From: Gemmatimonadota bacterium
GTDB lineage: Bacteria > Gemmatimonadota > Gemmatimonadetes > Gemmatimonadales > GWC2-71-9
Reading direction: 5' to 3'
Assembly (NCBI GenBank): GCA_016720805.1
Contig: JADKJZ010000001.1
Coordinates: 1 to 64,000 of the forward strand
DNA: 64,000 bases
The position numbers were made by a program, and so were the translations under genes. Positions 30,900-38,997 of this stretch are shown piece after piece (position 1 is the first letter of the stretch; each line of letters starts with the position of its first letter). The notes beneath the pieces are model-generated. The model saw only the letters and a list, made by a program, of their open reading frames with translations, searched no databases and was not told the DNA's origin.

Positions 30900-32030
30900 G
30901 TGCTCAGCGCCCTCGCTGCCCTCCTCATCACCGCGGGAGTCATGGTGCTGGCTCTCAAGCTGCTCGGCCGACTGCAAGGGGTCGCGCCTCGTGGTGAACA
31001 GAGCGGGGCACTGCAGGTGCTGGACCGCATCGCGACGGGGCCGCGTCAGGGCGTCGTGCTGCTCCGGGCCGCGGATCGTGTGCTGATCGTCGGCGTGGGT
31101 GACGGTCATACCCTGCTGGGCGAGCTGGACCCCGAGGCGTCTGCGGCGCTGCTGGCCCGACGCGATCGGGCCGCCACGTCCCGCACCGATGGCGCACCGT
31201 GGCGGGCCGCGCTCTCGCGCGTCGGGCTGGTCGCGGCGCTGGTCCTGCTCCCCGCGATGGTCTCGGCGCAAACCATCACGGTCCCGCAGCCGGCCGCCAC
31301 GGGGCGTGCGGCGGCGACCGCAACCAAGGTGCCCACCGTGAAGGCACCGACGCCACCGACGATGGATGTTCGGGTGGGCGACGGCGGCGAGCAGTTGCGG
31401 CTCACCGGTGCCGTCGGCGTGGTGGTGCTGATGGGCGCGCTGACGCTGCTGCCGGCGGTCTTCATGTTGATGACCGGCTTCACTCGCATCCTGATCGTGC
31501 TCTCGTTCCTGCGTTCCGCGCTCGGCACCCAGGGGGCGCCACCCACGCAGCTGCTGGTGGCGATCGCCATCATCCTCACCGGCGTCGTGATGCAGCCGAC
31601 GCTGACCGAGGCGAATCGCGATGCCCTGCAACCCTATCTGCGCGGCGAAATCGGGCAGGTCCAGGCGTACGAGGCGGCGATCGTCCCGATGCGTCGCTTC
31701 ATGCTGGCCAACACGCGCGACAAGGATCTCGGCGTCTTCGCCGAGTTGAGCGCGGTGCCCGATTCGGTCGCGGTGGAAGACTTGCCGACCGCCACGGTGA
31801 TGTCGGCCTTCGTGACCAGCGAACTGCGCACCGCCTTCCAGATGGGCTTCATCATCTTCCTCCCCTTTCTGGTGATCGACCTGATCGTCGCGTCGGTGCT
31901 GATGAGCATGGGGATGTTCATGCTGCCCCCGGTCCTCGTCTCGCTGCCGTTCAAGTTGCTGCTGTTCGTGCTCGCCGATGGCTGGACGCTCGTGATGCAG
32001 AATCTCGTCGCCTCCTTCCGGCCGGGCTGA
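30900..32030 (+). CDS. fliOP: FliO-FliP fusion, flagellar export gate protein
   Basis: FliO helps assemble FliP, which with FliQ and FliR forms the export gate. Here both lie in one 376-residue frame from GTG 30900. Residues 1-100 are FliO-like: one TM (3-22) and the SpoA-like segment GALQVLDRIATGPRQGVVLL. Residues 105-123 are a signal-peptide-like stretch ending MVSA before Q124, as at the start of free FliP. FliP follows with TM helices and the motifs RILIVLSFLRSALGTQGAPP, LVIDLIVASVLMSMGMFMLP and LLLFVLADGWTL. No stop and no plausible internal start with a ribosome site separates them. Cleavage after A123 by signal peptidase would release normal FliP (inference). Confidence 0.9.
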   Translation: MLSALAALLITAGVMVLALKLLGRLQGVAPRGEQSGALQVLDRIATGPRQGVVLLRAADRVLIVGVGDGHTLLGELDPEASAALLARRDRAATSRTDGAPWRAALSRVGLVAALVLLPAMVSAQTITVPQPAATGRAAATATKVPTVKAPTPPTMDVRVGDGGEQLRLTGAVGVVVLMGALTLLPAVFMLMTGFTRILIVLSFLRSALGTQGAPPTQLLVAIAIILTGVVMQPTLTEANRDALQPYLRGEIGQVQAYEAAIVPMRRFMLANTRDKDLGVFAELSAVPDSVAVEDLPTATVMSAFVTSELRTAFQMGFIIFLPFLVIDLIVASVLMSMGMFMLPPVLVSLPFKLLLFVLADGWTLVMQNLVASFRPG

Positions 32031-32031
32031 G

Positions 32032-32301
32032 ATGACCCCGCTGATTGCCGCCGACTTGCTGCAACGCTCGCTCACGGTGGTGCTGACCGTGGGCGGTCCG
32101 CTGTTGCTGGCCGCACTGGTCGTCGGCGTCGTCATCTCGCTGATGCAGGCCGTGACGCAGGTGCAGGAGCAGAGCCTCACTTTCATTCCGAAGCTGGTGG
32201 TCGTCGCCGTGGTGTTCGTCGCGGCGCTGCCCTGGATGCTCCGGGCGATGGTCGAGTTCACCGTCGGCATGCTGCAGTCGTTGCCCCAGGCCGCTCGATG
32301 A
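32032..32301 (+). CDS. fliQ: flagellar export gate protein FliQ
   Basis: FliQ is a two-helix export-gate subunit. The 89-residue protein has TM1 (VVLTVGGPLLLAALVVGVVI), the family loop SLMQAVTQVQEQSLTFIPKL and TM2 (VVVAVVFVAALPWMLRAMVE). Length is typical. It lies between fliOP and fliR with a 4-bp overlap to fliR. Confidence 0.95.
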   Translation: MTPLIAADLLQRSLTVVLTVGGPLLLAALVVGVVISLMQAVTQVQEQSLTFIPKLVVVAVVFVAALPWMLRAMVEFTVGMLQSLPQAAR

Positions 32302-33095
32302 ATCCGCTGACGCTGATCGACGCGCTGCAGCCGATCAACTGGCCCAACTTCGCGTTCGTGAGTGCGCGTGTCGCGGGCCTGATGACGGTCGCCCCGCTCT
32401 GGGCAATGACGGTGGTGCCGGCGCGGTTGCGCGGCGCCATCGCGGTGGTGCTGTCGCTCGCGCTCCTGCCGCTGGTGCCACCGGTCGAGTGGCCGATCGA
32501 CGGGCCCTCGCTCGTCGTGCCGCTGGCGGCGGAGTTGCTGCTGGGGCTGGCGATCGGACTCGCCGCCGCGTGCTTCCTCTACGGGGTGGCGGTCGCGGCG
32601 GAAGTCGTCTCGCTGCAGATGGGGCTGTCGCTCGGCGCCGCGATCGGTGGCATGACGAACATCGGCTCCCCGGGCATCGGCCAGCTCGAAGGGCAGTTCG
32701 TGCTGGCCGTCTATGTCGCGGTCGGTGGACATCTCACGCTGCTCACCGGGCTCGCGCGGTCGCTGCTCGTGATTCCGCCGGGCTCGGCGATCGATGTGGC
32801 CGAGGGTGGCCGGTACATGGTCGCGCTGGCCGGCGGGATTTTTTCCACCGCGGTGCAGGTGGCGGCACCGATGATGGTCGCGCTGCTGGTGACCAACCTC
32901 GCCCTCGCGGTCGTCAATCGCGCGGTGCCGCAGCTGAACACGATGATGGTCGCCGTTCCGGTCACGGTGGCGGTCGGCTTGATCGCGCTGGGCGCGACGC
33001 TGCCCTTGGCCACCGGTTTTGTCACGGGATGGGCCAATGACCTCGGCCGTGGGACCGACGCCGTGGTGCAGTCCTTCGTGCCGGCGGGGCCCTAG
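32298..33095 (+). CDS. fliR: flagellar export gate protein FliR
   Basis: FliR is the single-copy export-gate subunit that meets FlhB. The 265-residue protein has about six membrane helices, the N-terminal NWPNFAFVSARVAGLMTVAP and the central AAEVVSLQMGLSLGAAIGG. flhB follows after 2 bp. Confidence 0.94.
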   Translation: MNPLTLIDALQPINWPNFAFVSARVAGLMTVAPLWAMTVVPARLRGAIAVVLSLALLPLVPPVEWPIDGPSLVVPLAAELLLGLAIGLAAACFLYGVAVAAEVVSLQMGLSLGAAIGGMTNIGSPGIGQLEGQFVLAVYVAVGGHLTLLTGLARSLLVIPPGSAIDVAEGGRYMVALAGGIFSTAVQVAAPMMVALLVTNLALAVVNRAVPQLNTMMVAVPVTVAVGLIALGATLPLATGFVTGWANDLGRGTDAVVQSFVPAGP

Positions 33096-33097
33096 CC

Positions 33098-34195
33098 ATG
33101 GCCGAAGATCAGGCCCAGGAAAAGAGTGAACTCCCCACCCAGCGCCGGCTTGATCAGGCGATGGATGAAGGGCGCGTCCCGAAGAGCCAGGAGCTTTCCG
33201 CGGCGATCGTGCTGCTGTCTGGTGCCACCGCGCTCGCCGCGTTCGGCGGGAGCGCGCTGGGGGAGGGATCGTTCAGCGTGCTCCGCCGGACCGTGGCCGC
33301 GCTCTCGGGGCCGGAGATGACGGAAGCCGGAGCGGCAGCATTGCTGCGGGGCCTGATCGAGACGACGCTCACCGCACTGTTGCCGTTCCTCGCCGCCGTG
33401 CTCGTCCCGGTGCTGGTGGTCAACGTGATCCAGGCGCGCGGTGTCCTCTCGTTCACGCCGATCACGCCACAACTCTCGCGCATCTCGCCGATCGCCGGCC
33501 TCGGGCGACTCCTCTCGGTGCAATCGCTCTTCGCCCTCGGCAAGGCGATGGTGAAGCTCGGGGTCATCGGCTGGGTGACGTGGGTGGCGCTCTCCCGCGC
33601 ATGGCCCGAGCTGACCGCGCTGGTGGGCGCGACCGCACCGGCGGTCCTGGCCACGACGCGGTCGGTCACCATCCGGCTGGTGCTCTTTGCCGTCGGCGCC
33701 TTCGCCGCCGTGGCCGTCGTCGACTACCTGTTCGAGGTCTGGCGCCATCAGAAGGGCCTGCGGATGACGCGCCGCGAGATCTTCGACGAAATGCGCGAGA
33801 GCGAGGGCGACCCGATGCTGCGGAGCCGCCGCCGGTCCTTGGCGCAGAGCTTTGCGCGCCGCCGGATGCTCCAGCAGGTCAAGCAGGCCGACGTGGTGAT
33901 CGTCAACCCGACCGAGATTGCCATCGCGATCCGCTACGACGGGCGCAAGTCGATCGCGCCGGTGGTGGTGGCGATGGGGCAGCGCAAGCTCGCCGAACGG
34001 ATCCGCGCGATCGCCCGCGAGGCCGGCGTGCCGATCGTGCGCAACGTCCCGGTCGCCCGCGCCCTCCTGGCCGGCGCGCGCGTCGGCCAGCCGATCCCGC
34101 CGGCGCTCTACGCCGCCGTCGCCGAAGTGTTGGCGTTCGTCTATCGTGTGCGCGGGCGCCTGCCGCAACACCTCGCTGAGGTGCGCAACCGGTGA
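33098..34195 (+). CDS. flhB: flagellar export switch protein FlhB with NPTE in place of NPTH
   Basis: FlhB controls the change from hook to filament export and normally cuts itself between N and P of NPTH. The 365-residue protein has the family start (EKSELPTQRRLDQAMDEGRV), four membrane helices and the cytoplasmic domain (RMTRREIFDEMRESEGDPML, then RRMLQQVKQADVVIVNPTE). At residues 270-273 the motif is NPTE: Asn, Pro and Thr are kept but His is replaced by Glu. The C-terminal part (APVVVAMGQRKLAERIRAIA) is normal. Whether the variant cleaves is unknown. It overlaps flhA by GTGA. Confidence 0.95.
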   Translation: MAEDQAQEKSELPTQRRLDQAMDEGRVPKSQELSAAIVLLSGATALAAFGGSALGEGSFSVLRRTVAALSGPEMTEAGAAALLRGLIETTLTALLPFLAAVLVPVLVVNVIQARGVLSFTPITPQLSRISPIAGLGRLLSVQSLFALGKAMVKLGVIGWVTWVALSRAWPELTALVGATAPAVLATTRSVTIRLVLFAVGAFAAVAVVDYLFEVWRHQKGLRMTRREIFDEMRESEGDPMLRSRRRSLAQSFARRRMLQQVKQADVVIVNPTEIAIAIRYDGRKSIAPVVVAMGQRKLAERIRAIAREAGVPIVRNVPVARALLAGARVGQPIPPALYAAVAEVLAFVYRVRGRLPQHLAEVRNR

Positions 34196-36363
34196 GCGCC
34201 GTCGGCGGACTCGCCCCGATCAGCACCACCGCGGCGGAAACGTCCGGACGCGCCGTGGGTGCCCTCCCCGCAGCGAGGAGCGGGGCCGGTGGGTCGACGG
34301 CGCCGAACGCCTTCCAGCGCGCCCTGGGGACCGAAGGGTGGCTCGCGGTCGGTGTGATGCTCATCGTGGCGTTGTTGGTGGTGCCGTTGCCGACGATCCT
34401 CCTGGACGGCCTGCTCGCGTTGAGCATCGCGCTGTCGGTGCTGGTGCTGCTCGTGACGCTCGGCACCCGCGATCCGATCGACTTCAGCGGCTTCCCGTCG
34501 CTCCTGTTGCTGCTGACCCTCTTCCGCCTCGGGCTGAACGTCAGCACCACGCGCCTCATTCTGGCGAACGGCTATGCCGGCGAAGTCATCAACGCCTTCG
34601 GCAACTTCCTGATCGGCGGCAACGTCGTCGTCGGGCTGGTGATCTTCCTGATTCTCGTGGTGATCAACTTCATGGTGATCACCAAGGGTGCCGGGCGCAT
34701 CGCGGAAGTCGCGGCGCGCTTCACCCTCGACGCGATGCCCGGCAAGCAGATGGCCATCGACGCCGACCTGGGTGCCGGCCTGATCGACGAGGCCGAGGCG
34801 CGGCGGCGCCGCACCGACGTGGCGCGCTACGCCGACTTCTACGGCGCGATGGACGGCGCGGCGAAGTTCGTCCGCGGCGACGCCGTGGCGGGCTTGATCA
34901 TCACGGCGATCAACCTCGTGGGTGGCTTCGCGATCGGGATGATGCAGCAGGGGCTCAGCGCGGGCGACGCGATCACCCGCTACAGCGGGCTCTCGATCGG
35001 CGACGGCCTCGTCTCGCAGATCCCGGCGCTGATCGTCAGCACCTCGGCGGGCATCATCACGACCTACGGCGCCTCCTCGCCCGGTGTCGGCCAGGCGCTC
35101 GGCGGCCAGTTGACGCGCAACCCGCGCGCGCTGGGCATGTCTGCAGGTGTGCTGGCGCTGCTGGCCGTGCTGCCCGGCCTTCCGGCGCTGCCGTTCCTGG
35201 CCCTGGCCGGGGCGGCGGGTGCGATGGCCTGGGTCGGCCGTCGTCCGGCGAGCGTGTCGACGCCGGTGAGCACCACGCCAAGCTCCAGCGTGGCCGCGGC
35301 GGTGCCGGGGACGGCGCAGATGCGCGAGTTGCTCCAGGTCGAGCCGATCGAGGTCGAACTCGGCTACGCCCTGATTCCGCTCGTGGACGAGGCACAACAG
35401 GGCGACCTCCTGCCGCGGATCGGCCTGCTCCGTCGGCAGCTTGCCACCGAACTCGGCATCATCGTCCCGCCGGCGCGCATTCGCGACAACATCCAGCTCT
35501 CGCCGACCGAGTATGCCATCCGGTTGCGCGGCGTGCGGGTCGCCGGAGGGGAGATCATGCCGCGCTATCTTCTCGCGCTCGATGCCGGCGGTCGCGGGCT
35601 GCCGCTCGACGGCATTCGTACCACCGATCCGACCTTCGGGATTCCGGCACTCTGGATCACGCCCGATCGGCGCATCGAGGCGGAGGCGAGTGGCTACAGT
35701 GTGGTCGAGGCGCCGACCGTCCTGGCCACGCACCTGATGGAGACGATCCGGCGGCATGCCGGCGACATCCTCTCGCGGCAGGATGTGCGCGAACTCGTCG
35801 ACGGGCTGCGCGAGACGCATCCCGCGCTGGTGGACGACCTCATCCCCGCGAAGCTGCCGCTCGGAGCTCTGCATCGCGTGCTGCAACGGCTGCTGCGCGA
35901 GGGGCTGCCGGTTCGCGACCTCGTCACCATTCTCGAGACGCTGTCCGACGCCGCGGACCAGAGCAAGGAGCCGGAAGTGCTCACCGAGCACGTGCGGCGC
36001 GCGCTGTCGAATGTCGTCGCGCAGCTCTTCGCCGATCCGGACGGCACCGTGCGCGGCATCACGATCGGGCCGCGGCTCGAGTCGGCGTTGATGACGCTGT
36101 TCGCCCCGCGCGCCGCACGCGACGGCCACTCGCTCGAGCCCGACCAGCTGACCGGCCTGCTGCGGGCGCTGAATGAGCTCGCCACGACGGCGCGCCGCGA
36201 TGGCCGCGCCCGGCCGCTGATCACCCCGCCTGCGCTGCGCGTGGGCATCCGTCGTCTGGTTGAACCGATCCTGCCCGATCTCCCGGTGGTCTCGCTCGGC
36301 GAATTGCCGCCGCAGATGCCGGTGCAGAGTCTCGCGATGTGGGAGCTGACCCGTGGCACTTGA
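34192..36363 (+). CDS. flhA: flagellar export gate protein FlhA
   Basis: FlhA forms the nonameric export gate that binds substrate-chaperone complexes and uses the proton motive force. The 723-residue protein (GTG at 34192) has a 45-residue disordered lead, eight predicted membrane helices with the FHIPEP-region motif FRLGLNVSTTRLIL, and the conserved GAGRIAEVAARFTLDAMPGK with QMAIDADLGAGLIDEAEARR. The cytoplasmic domain is complete to MWELTRGT. The last 11 bp overlap flhF. Confidence 0.97.
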   Translation: MSAVGGLAPISTTAAETSGRAVGALPAARSGAGGSTAPNAFQRALGTEGWLAVGVMLIVALLVVPLPTILLDGLLALSIALSVLVLLVTLGTRDPIDFSGFPSLLLLLTLFRLGLNVSTTRLILANGYAGEVINAFGNFLIGGNVVVGLVIFLILVVINFMVITKGAGRIAEVAARFTLDAMPGKQMAIDADLGAGLIDEAEARRRRTDVARYADFYGAMDGAAKFVRGDAVAGLIITAINLVGGFAIGMMQQGLSAGDAITRYSGLSIGDGLVSQIPALIVSTSAGIITTYGASSPGVGQALGGQLTRNPRALGMSAGVLALLAVLPGLPALPFLALAGAAGAMAWVGRRPASVSTPVSTTPSSSVAAAVPGTAQMRELLQVEPIEVELGYALIPLVDEAQQGDLLPRIGLLRRQLATELGIIVPPARIRDNIQLSPTEYAIRLRGVRVAGGEIMPRYLLALDAGGRGLPLDGIRTTDPTFGIPALWITPDRRIEAEASGYSVVEAPTVLATHLMETIRRHAGDILSRQDVRELVDGLRETHPALVDDLIPAKLPLGALHRVLQRLLREGLPVRDLVTILETLSDAADQSKEPEVLTEHVRRALSNVVAQLFADPDGTVRGITIGPRLESALMTLFAPRAARDGHSLEPDQLTGLLRALNELATTARRDGRARPLITPPALRVGIRRLVEPILPDLPVVSLGELPPQMPVQSLAMWELTRGT

Positions 36364-37243
36364 GACGTTTACCGGGACGCATGTCCCGTCGCTGCTGCAG
36401 CAGGCCCGTGAATCCCTCGGCGCAGATGCGACGATCATCGCGGTGCATCGCGAAGGCGGACGCTTCACCGTCGTCGCGACCGATGAGCCACCTCCGGTGA
36501 TGCGCCCCGCGCACGCCGCACGTACCGTCGTGCAGGAACCGCGCGATTTCCGCCGGATCCTGACCGATCAGGTGAGCGATGTGCCGGCTCGTCCCGCCCC
36601 CGCCACCGCGAGTCGTCGCGCCAAGGCGCGCCCGCGAGTGATCGCGCTCGTCGGCCCGACCGGGGCGGGGAAGACCACCACCATCGCGAAGCTGGCGACG
36701 TCGGCGGTGGCCTTCGGGCAGCAGCGGGTCGGCCTGCTCGGACTCGACAGCTATCGCATCGGCGCCGTCGAACAACTCGCCGCCTATGCCGACATCGCGG
36801 GATTGCCGCTCGCGACCGCCTCGAGCGAGGCCGAGCTCGCCCCGGCGATGGCTCGCCTGGCCGATTGCGACGTGATCCTGATCGACACCCCGGGACGCTC
36901 CCCCAAGCAGGGGGAGGATCTCGCCACGCTGCGTCGGTGGTTGCTCCACCTCGCCCCCGACGAAGTGCATGTGGTCATCCCGGCCGGGTTGATGCCGCAA
37001 CTGGTGCGGCGGATCGTGGCGCAGTACGCCAGCTTCGGCTTGACGCATCTGCTTGCCACCAAGCTTGACGAATGCCCGACCGACTCCCGGGTGTTCGACA
37101 TCGCCGTCGCCGACCGGCGGGCGATGCGCTGGTGCACCGACGGGCAGGAAGTCCCGAACGACCTGCACGCCGCCGAGCCGTGGTTGGCGCCGGCCGCGGC
37201 ACGGTTTGCCGAACGACAGCTGCGCACGCAGGAGGTCGCATGA
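36353..37243 (+). CDS. flhF: flagellar SRP-like GTPase FlhF (short)
   Basis: FlhF places the flagellum at the pole. The 296-residue protein (GTG at 36353) has the FlhF B-segment (LETFTGTHVPSLLQQARESL, GADATIIAV), a Pro/Ala linker and the G domain: ALVGPTGAGKTTTIAKLA, GLLGLDSYRIGAVEQLA, LIDTPGRSP and ATKLDE. Family members are commonly 360-430 residues. Here the helical N domain between B and G looks largely missing. flhG follows by ATGA overlap. Confidence 0.9.
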   Translation: MALETFTGTHVPSLLQQARESLGADATIIAVHREGGRFTVVATDEPPPVMRPAHAARTVVQEPRDFRRILTDQVSDVPARPAPATASRRAKARPRVIALVGPTGAGKTTTIAKLATSAVAFGQQRVGLLGLDSYRIGAVEQLAAYADIAGLPLATASSEAELAPAMARLADCDVILIDTPGRSPKQGEDLATLRRWLLHLAPDEVHVVIPAGLMPQLVRRIVAQYASFGLTHLLATKLDECPTDSRVFDIAVADRRAMRWCTDGQEVPNDLHAAEPWLAPAAARFAERQLRTQEVA

Positions 37244-38070
37244 ACGATCAGGCCGCTGCCCTCCGCGAGGCGCGCCGCGATCCGATCCGTTTTCCCCTGC
37301 CCGCCGGCGGGGGCGACACGCCAGCCGTGGTGGTGGGAAGCGGCAAGGGCGGCGTCGGCAAGTCGATTGCGGCGGCCTCCTTCGCGGCGTCGCTCGCCGA
37401 GGCGGGCCACCGCGTGCTGCTGGTGGATGGCGACCAGAACCTCGGCAACCTCCACGTCCTGCTCGGCGTGCGCCCAACGCTCACGCCGGAGGCGCTGCTG
37501 CATGAGTCGCTCGCCCCGTCCGATATTGTCCTTCCGGTTGCCGAGCGCCTCTTCCTGATGCCGGCTGACTCCGGCACCGACGCCGTGCAGCGTCTCGGTC
37601 CGACCGACCGCGCGCGACTCCAGCGGCGGGTGAGCGGGATCTACGCCGACTACGATGCCGTGATCGTCGACGCCGCGGCCGGCCTCGACAGTGCGCTGCG
37701 CTGCGTGGCACTCCATGCAACTCGCCTGGTCGTGATGACGATGCCGGAAGCGACCGCCCTGACCGACGCATATGCGTTGATCAAGGTCGTGCACGGGCAG
37801 TTGCCGCGGTTGCCGGTCGACATCGTGGTGAACCGACTGCACGAGCCGCGCGAAGGGGAAGTGGCGTTCGACAAGTTGCGCGCCGCCGCCGCCCGCTTCC
37901 TCGGCCGTCCGATCGACTACCTCGGTGGCGTCCCGGAAGACCGGGAGATGCGCGCACTGGCCGCCGACCCGGTGCGGCTCCTGCGCCCGAGTCAGGGCAC
38001 GGCTGCCCAGCGCGCCTTCGCCGGCCTGGCGACGCAGCTGATGTCACGCCCCGCCACCCCGGCGTCCTGA
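37240..38070 (+). CDS. flhG: MinD-like flagellar number ATPase FlhG (FleN/YlxH)
   Basis: FlhG limits flagellar number by stimulating FlhF GTPase and binding C-ring parts. The 276-residue protein starts MNDQAAALREARRD, which contains the DQAxxLR FlhF-activating motif, followed by the deviant Walker A GSGKGGVGKS and VLLVDGDQNLGNLHVLLG. A MinD-type membrane-targeting helix is not obvious at the C-terminus. It overlaps flhF and is followed after 5 bp by fliA. Confidence 0.93.
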   Translation: MNDQAAALREARRDPIRFPLPAGGGDTPAVVVGSGKGGVGKSIAAASFAASLAEAGHRVLLVDGDQNLGNLHVLLGVRPTLTPEALLHESLAPSDIVLPVAERLFLMPADSGTDAVQRLGPTDRARLQRRVSGIYADYDAVIVDAAAGLDSALRCVALHATRLVVMTMPEATALTDAYALIKVVHGQLPRLPVDIVVNRLHEPREGEVAFDKLRAAAARFLGRPIDYLGGVPEDREMRALAADPVRLLRPSQGTAAQRAFAGLATQLMSRPATPAS

Positions 38071-38075
38071 GCACC

Positions 38076-38840
38076 ATGACCACGCCCAGCGAGTATCTCT
38101 GGCAACGCTGGCGTGACGAGCACGATGCGTCGGCGCGCGCGGAGCTGCTGTCGCAGCATCTCGGGCTCGTGCATCACGTGGTGAGGCAGATCGCGGCCCG
38201 GGTCGGCGATGCCGTCGCGTACGACGACCTGGTCGGGGCGGGGACGCTCGGGTTGGTGCAGGCGTTCGAAGGATTCGATGTCACCAAGGGTGCCGCCTTC
38301 AGCACCTACGCCACCACGCGCATTCGCGGCGCCGTGCTCGACGAGTTGCGGGCCGCCGACTGGCGCCCACGCTCGGTGCGGACCCGGGTCCGCGAGCTGC
38401 ATGCCGCCGCCGACCTGCTCGCCCGTACCCTCGGGCGGACGGCCACGCCGGAGGAAGTCGCGACGGCCCTGCAGATCGACGTGCCGACCTACTGGCGCTG
38501 GCATGCCGATGGCGAGACCACCACGATGATCCCCATCGACGCACCGGTCCCGTCGAGTGAGCGCGGCAACGTCACGCTCGCGGAGATGATCCCCGACGCC
38601 GATGGTCCGGCGCCCGATGCGCCGTTGGAGGAAGAGGAGTCGAAGCGGGTCCTCCGCGAGGCGATCGCCGGGCTGCCCGAACAGCAGCGCACCGTCCTGG
38701 CGCTCTGCTACTTCGAGGAGCTCACGCTCCGGCAGATCGCGGAGGTCCTGCACGTGACCGAATCGCGGATCTCGCAGGTGCGCACGGCAGCGCTCAAGCG
38801 GCTGCGGGAACTGCTCACCGCCGATGGATTTGCCCTGTGA
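38076..38840 (+). CDS. fliA: flagellar sigma factor FliA (sigma-28)
   Basis: FliA directs RNA polymerase to late flagellar genes. The 254-residue sigma factor has region 2 (LLSQHLGLVHHVVRQIAARV, AYDDLVGAGTLGLVQAFEGF, FSTYATTRIRGAVLDELRAA), region 3 and region 4 (LPEQQRTVLALCYFEELTLR, VTESRISQVRTAALKRLREL). Three promoters in this window carry an 11-bp spaced TCA(G/T)ACTC / (G/C)(C/T)CGATA(A/G) pair that it should read. FlgM at 11060-11377 is its inhibitor. Confidence 0.95.
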   Translation: MTTPSEYLWQRWRDEHDASARAELLSQHLGLVHHVVRQIAARVGDAVAYDDLVGAGTLGLVQAFEGFDVTKGAAFSTYATTRIRGAVLDELRAADWRPRSVRTRVRELHAAADLLARTLGRTATPEEVATALQIDVPTYWRWHADGETTTMIPIDAPVPSSERGNVTLAEMIPDADGPAPDAPLEEEESKRVLREAIAGLPEQQRTVLALCYFEELTLRQIAEVLHVTESRISQVRTAALKRLRELLTADGFAL

Positions 38841-38911
38841 GGCGGCGCCGGATCGGCACGACTTGCCGGACGGATCTGCCGCACCGCCCGCGCGGGTTGG
38901 CAGCGTTCGTG

Positions 38912-38921
38912 CAAACGGTTG
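38912..38921. promoter_or_regulatory. candidate activator site upstream of flgF
   Basis: CAAACGGTTG, the core of the longer palindrome TGCAA-ACGG-TTGCA (38910-38923), ends 32 bp before the -24 GG of the flgF promoter. It resembles the elements before flgB and fliL. Confidence 0.4.
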
Positions 38922-38951
38922 CAGCCAAACGAGTTACGGAGGGTTCTGGCG

Positions 38952-38967
38952 CGGCACATCGCTTGCA
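38952..38967 (+). promoter_or_regulatory. sigma-54 promoter of the flgF operon
   Basis: CGGCACATCGCTTGCA fits TGGCACG-N4-TTGCA at all but two positions, with GG (38953-38954) and GC (38965-38966) 10 bp apart, 31 bp before the flgF start. Confidence 0.8.
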
Positions 38968-38997
38968 CCTTCAGGGCCTGCATCTCTTGGAGGCTCC

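Noticed and set aside
30390..32732. 780-codon minus-strand open frame opposite fliN-fliOP-fliR
   Set aside because: It is antisense to several clear flagellar genes, has His/Gln/Arg-rich low-complexity composition and no domain. It is a result of GC-biased third positions.
38853..38872. CGGCACGACTTGCC before flgF as a second sigma-54 promoter
   Set aside because: Only two bases separate the -24 and -12 halves instead of four, so GG-N10-GC spacing fails.
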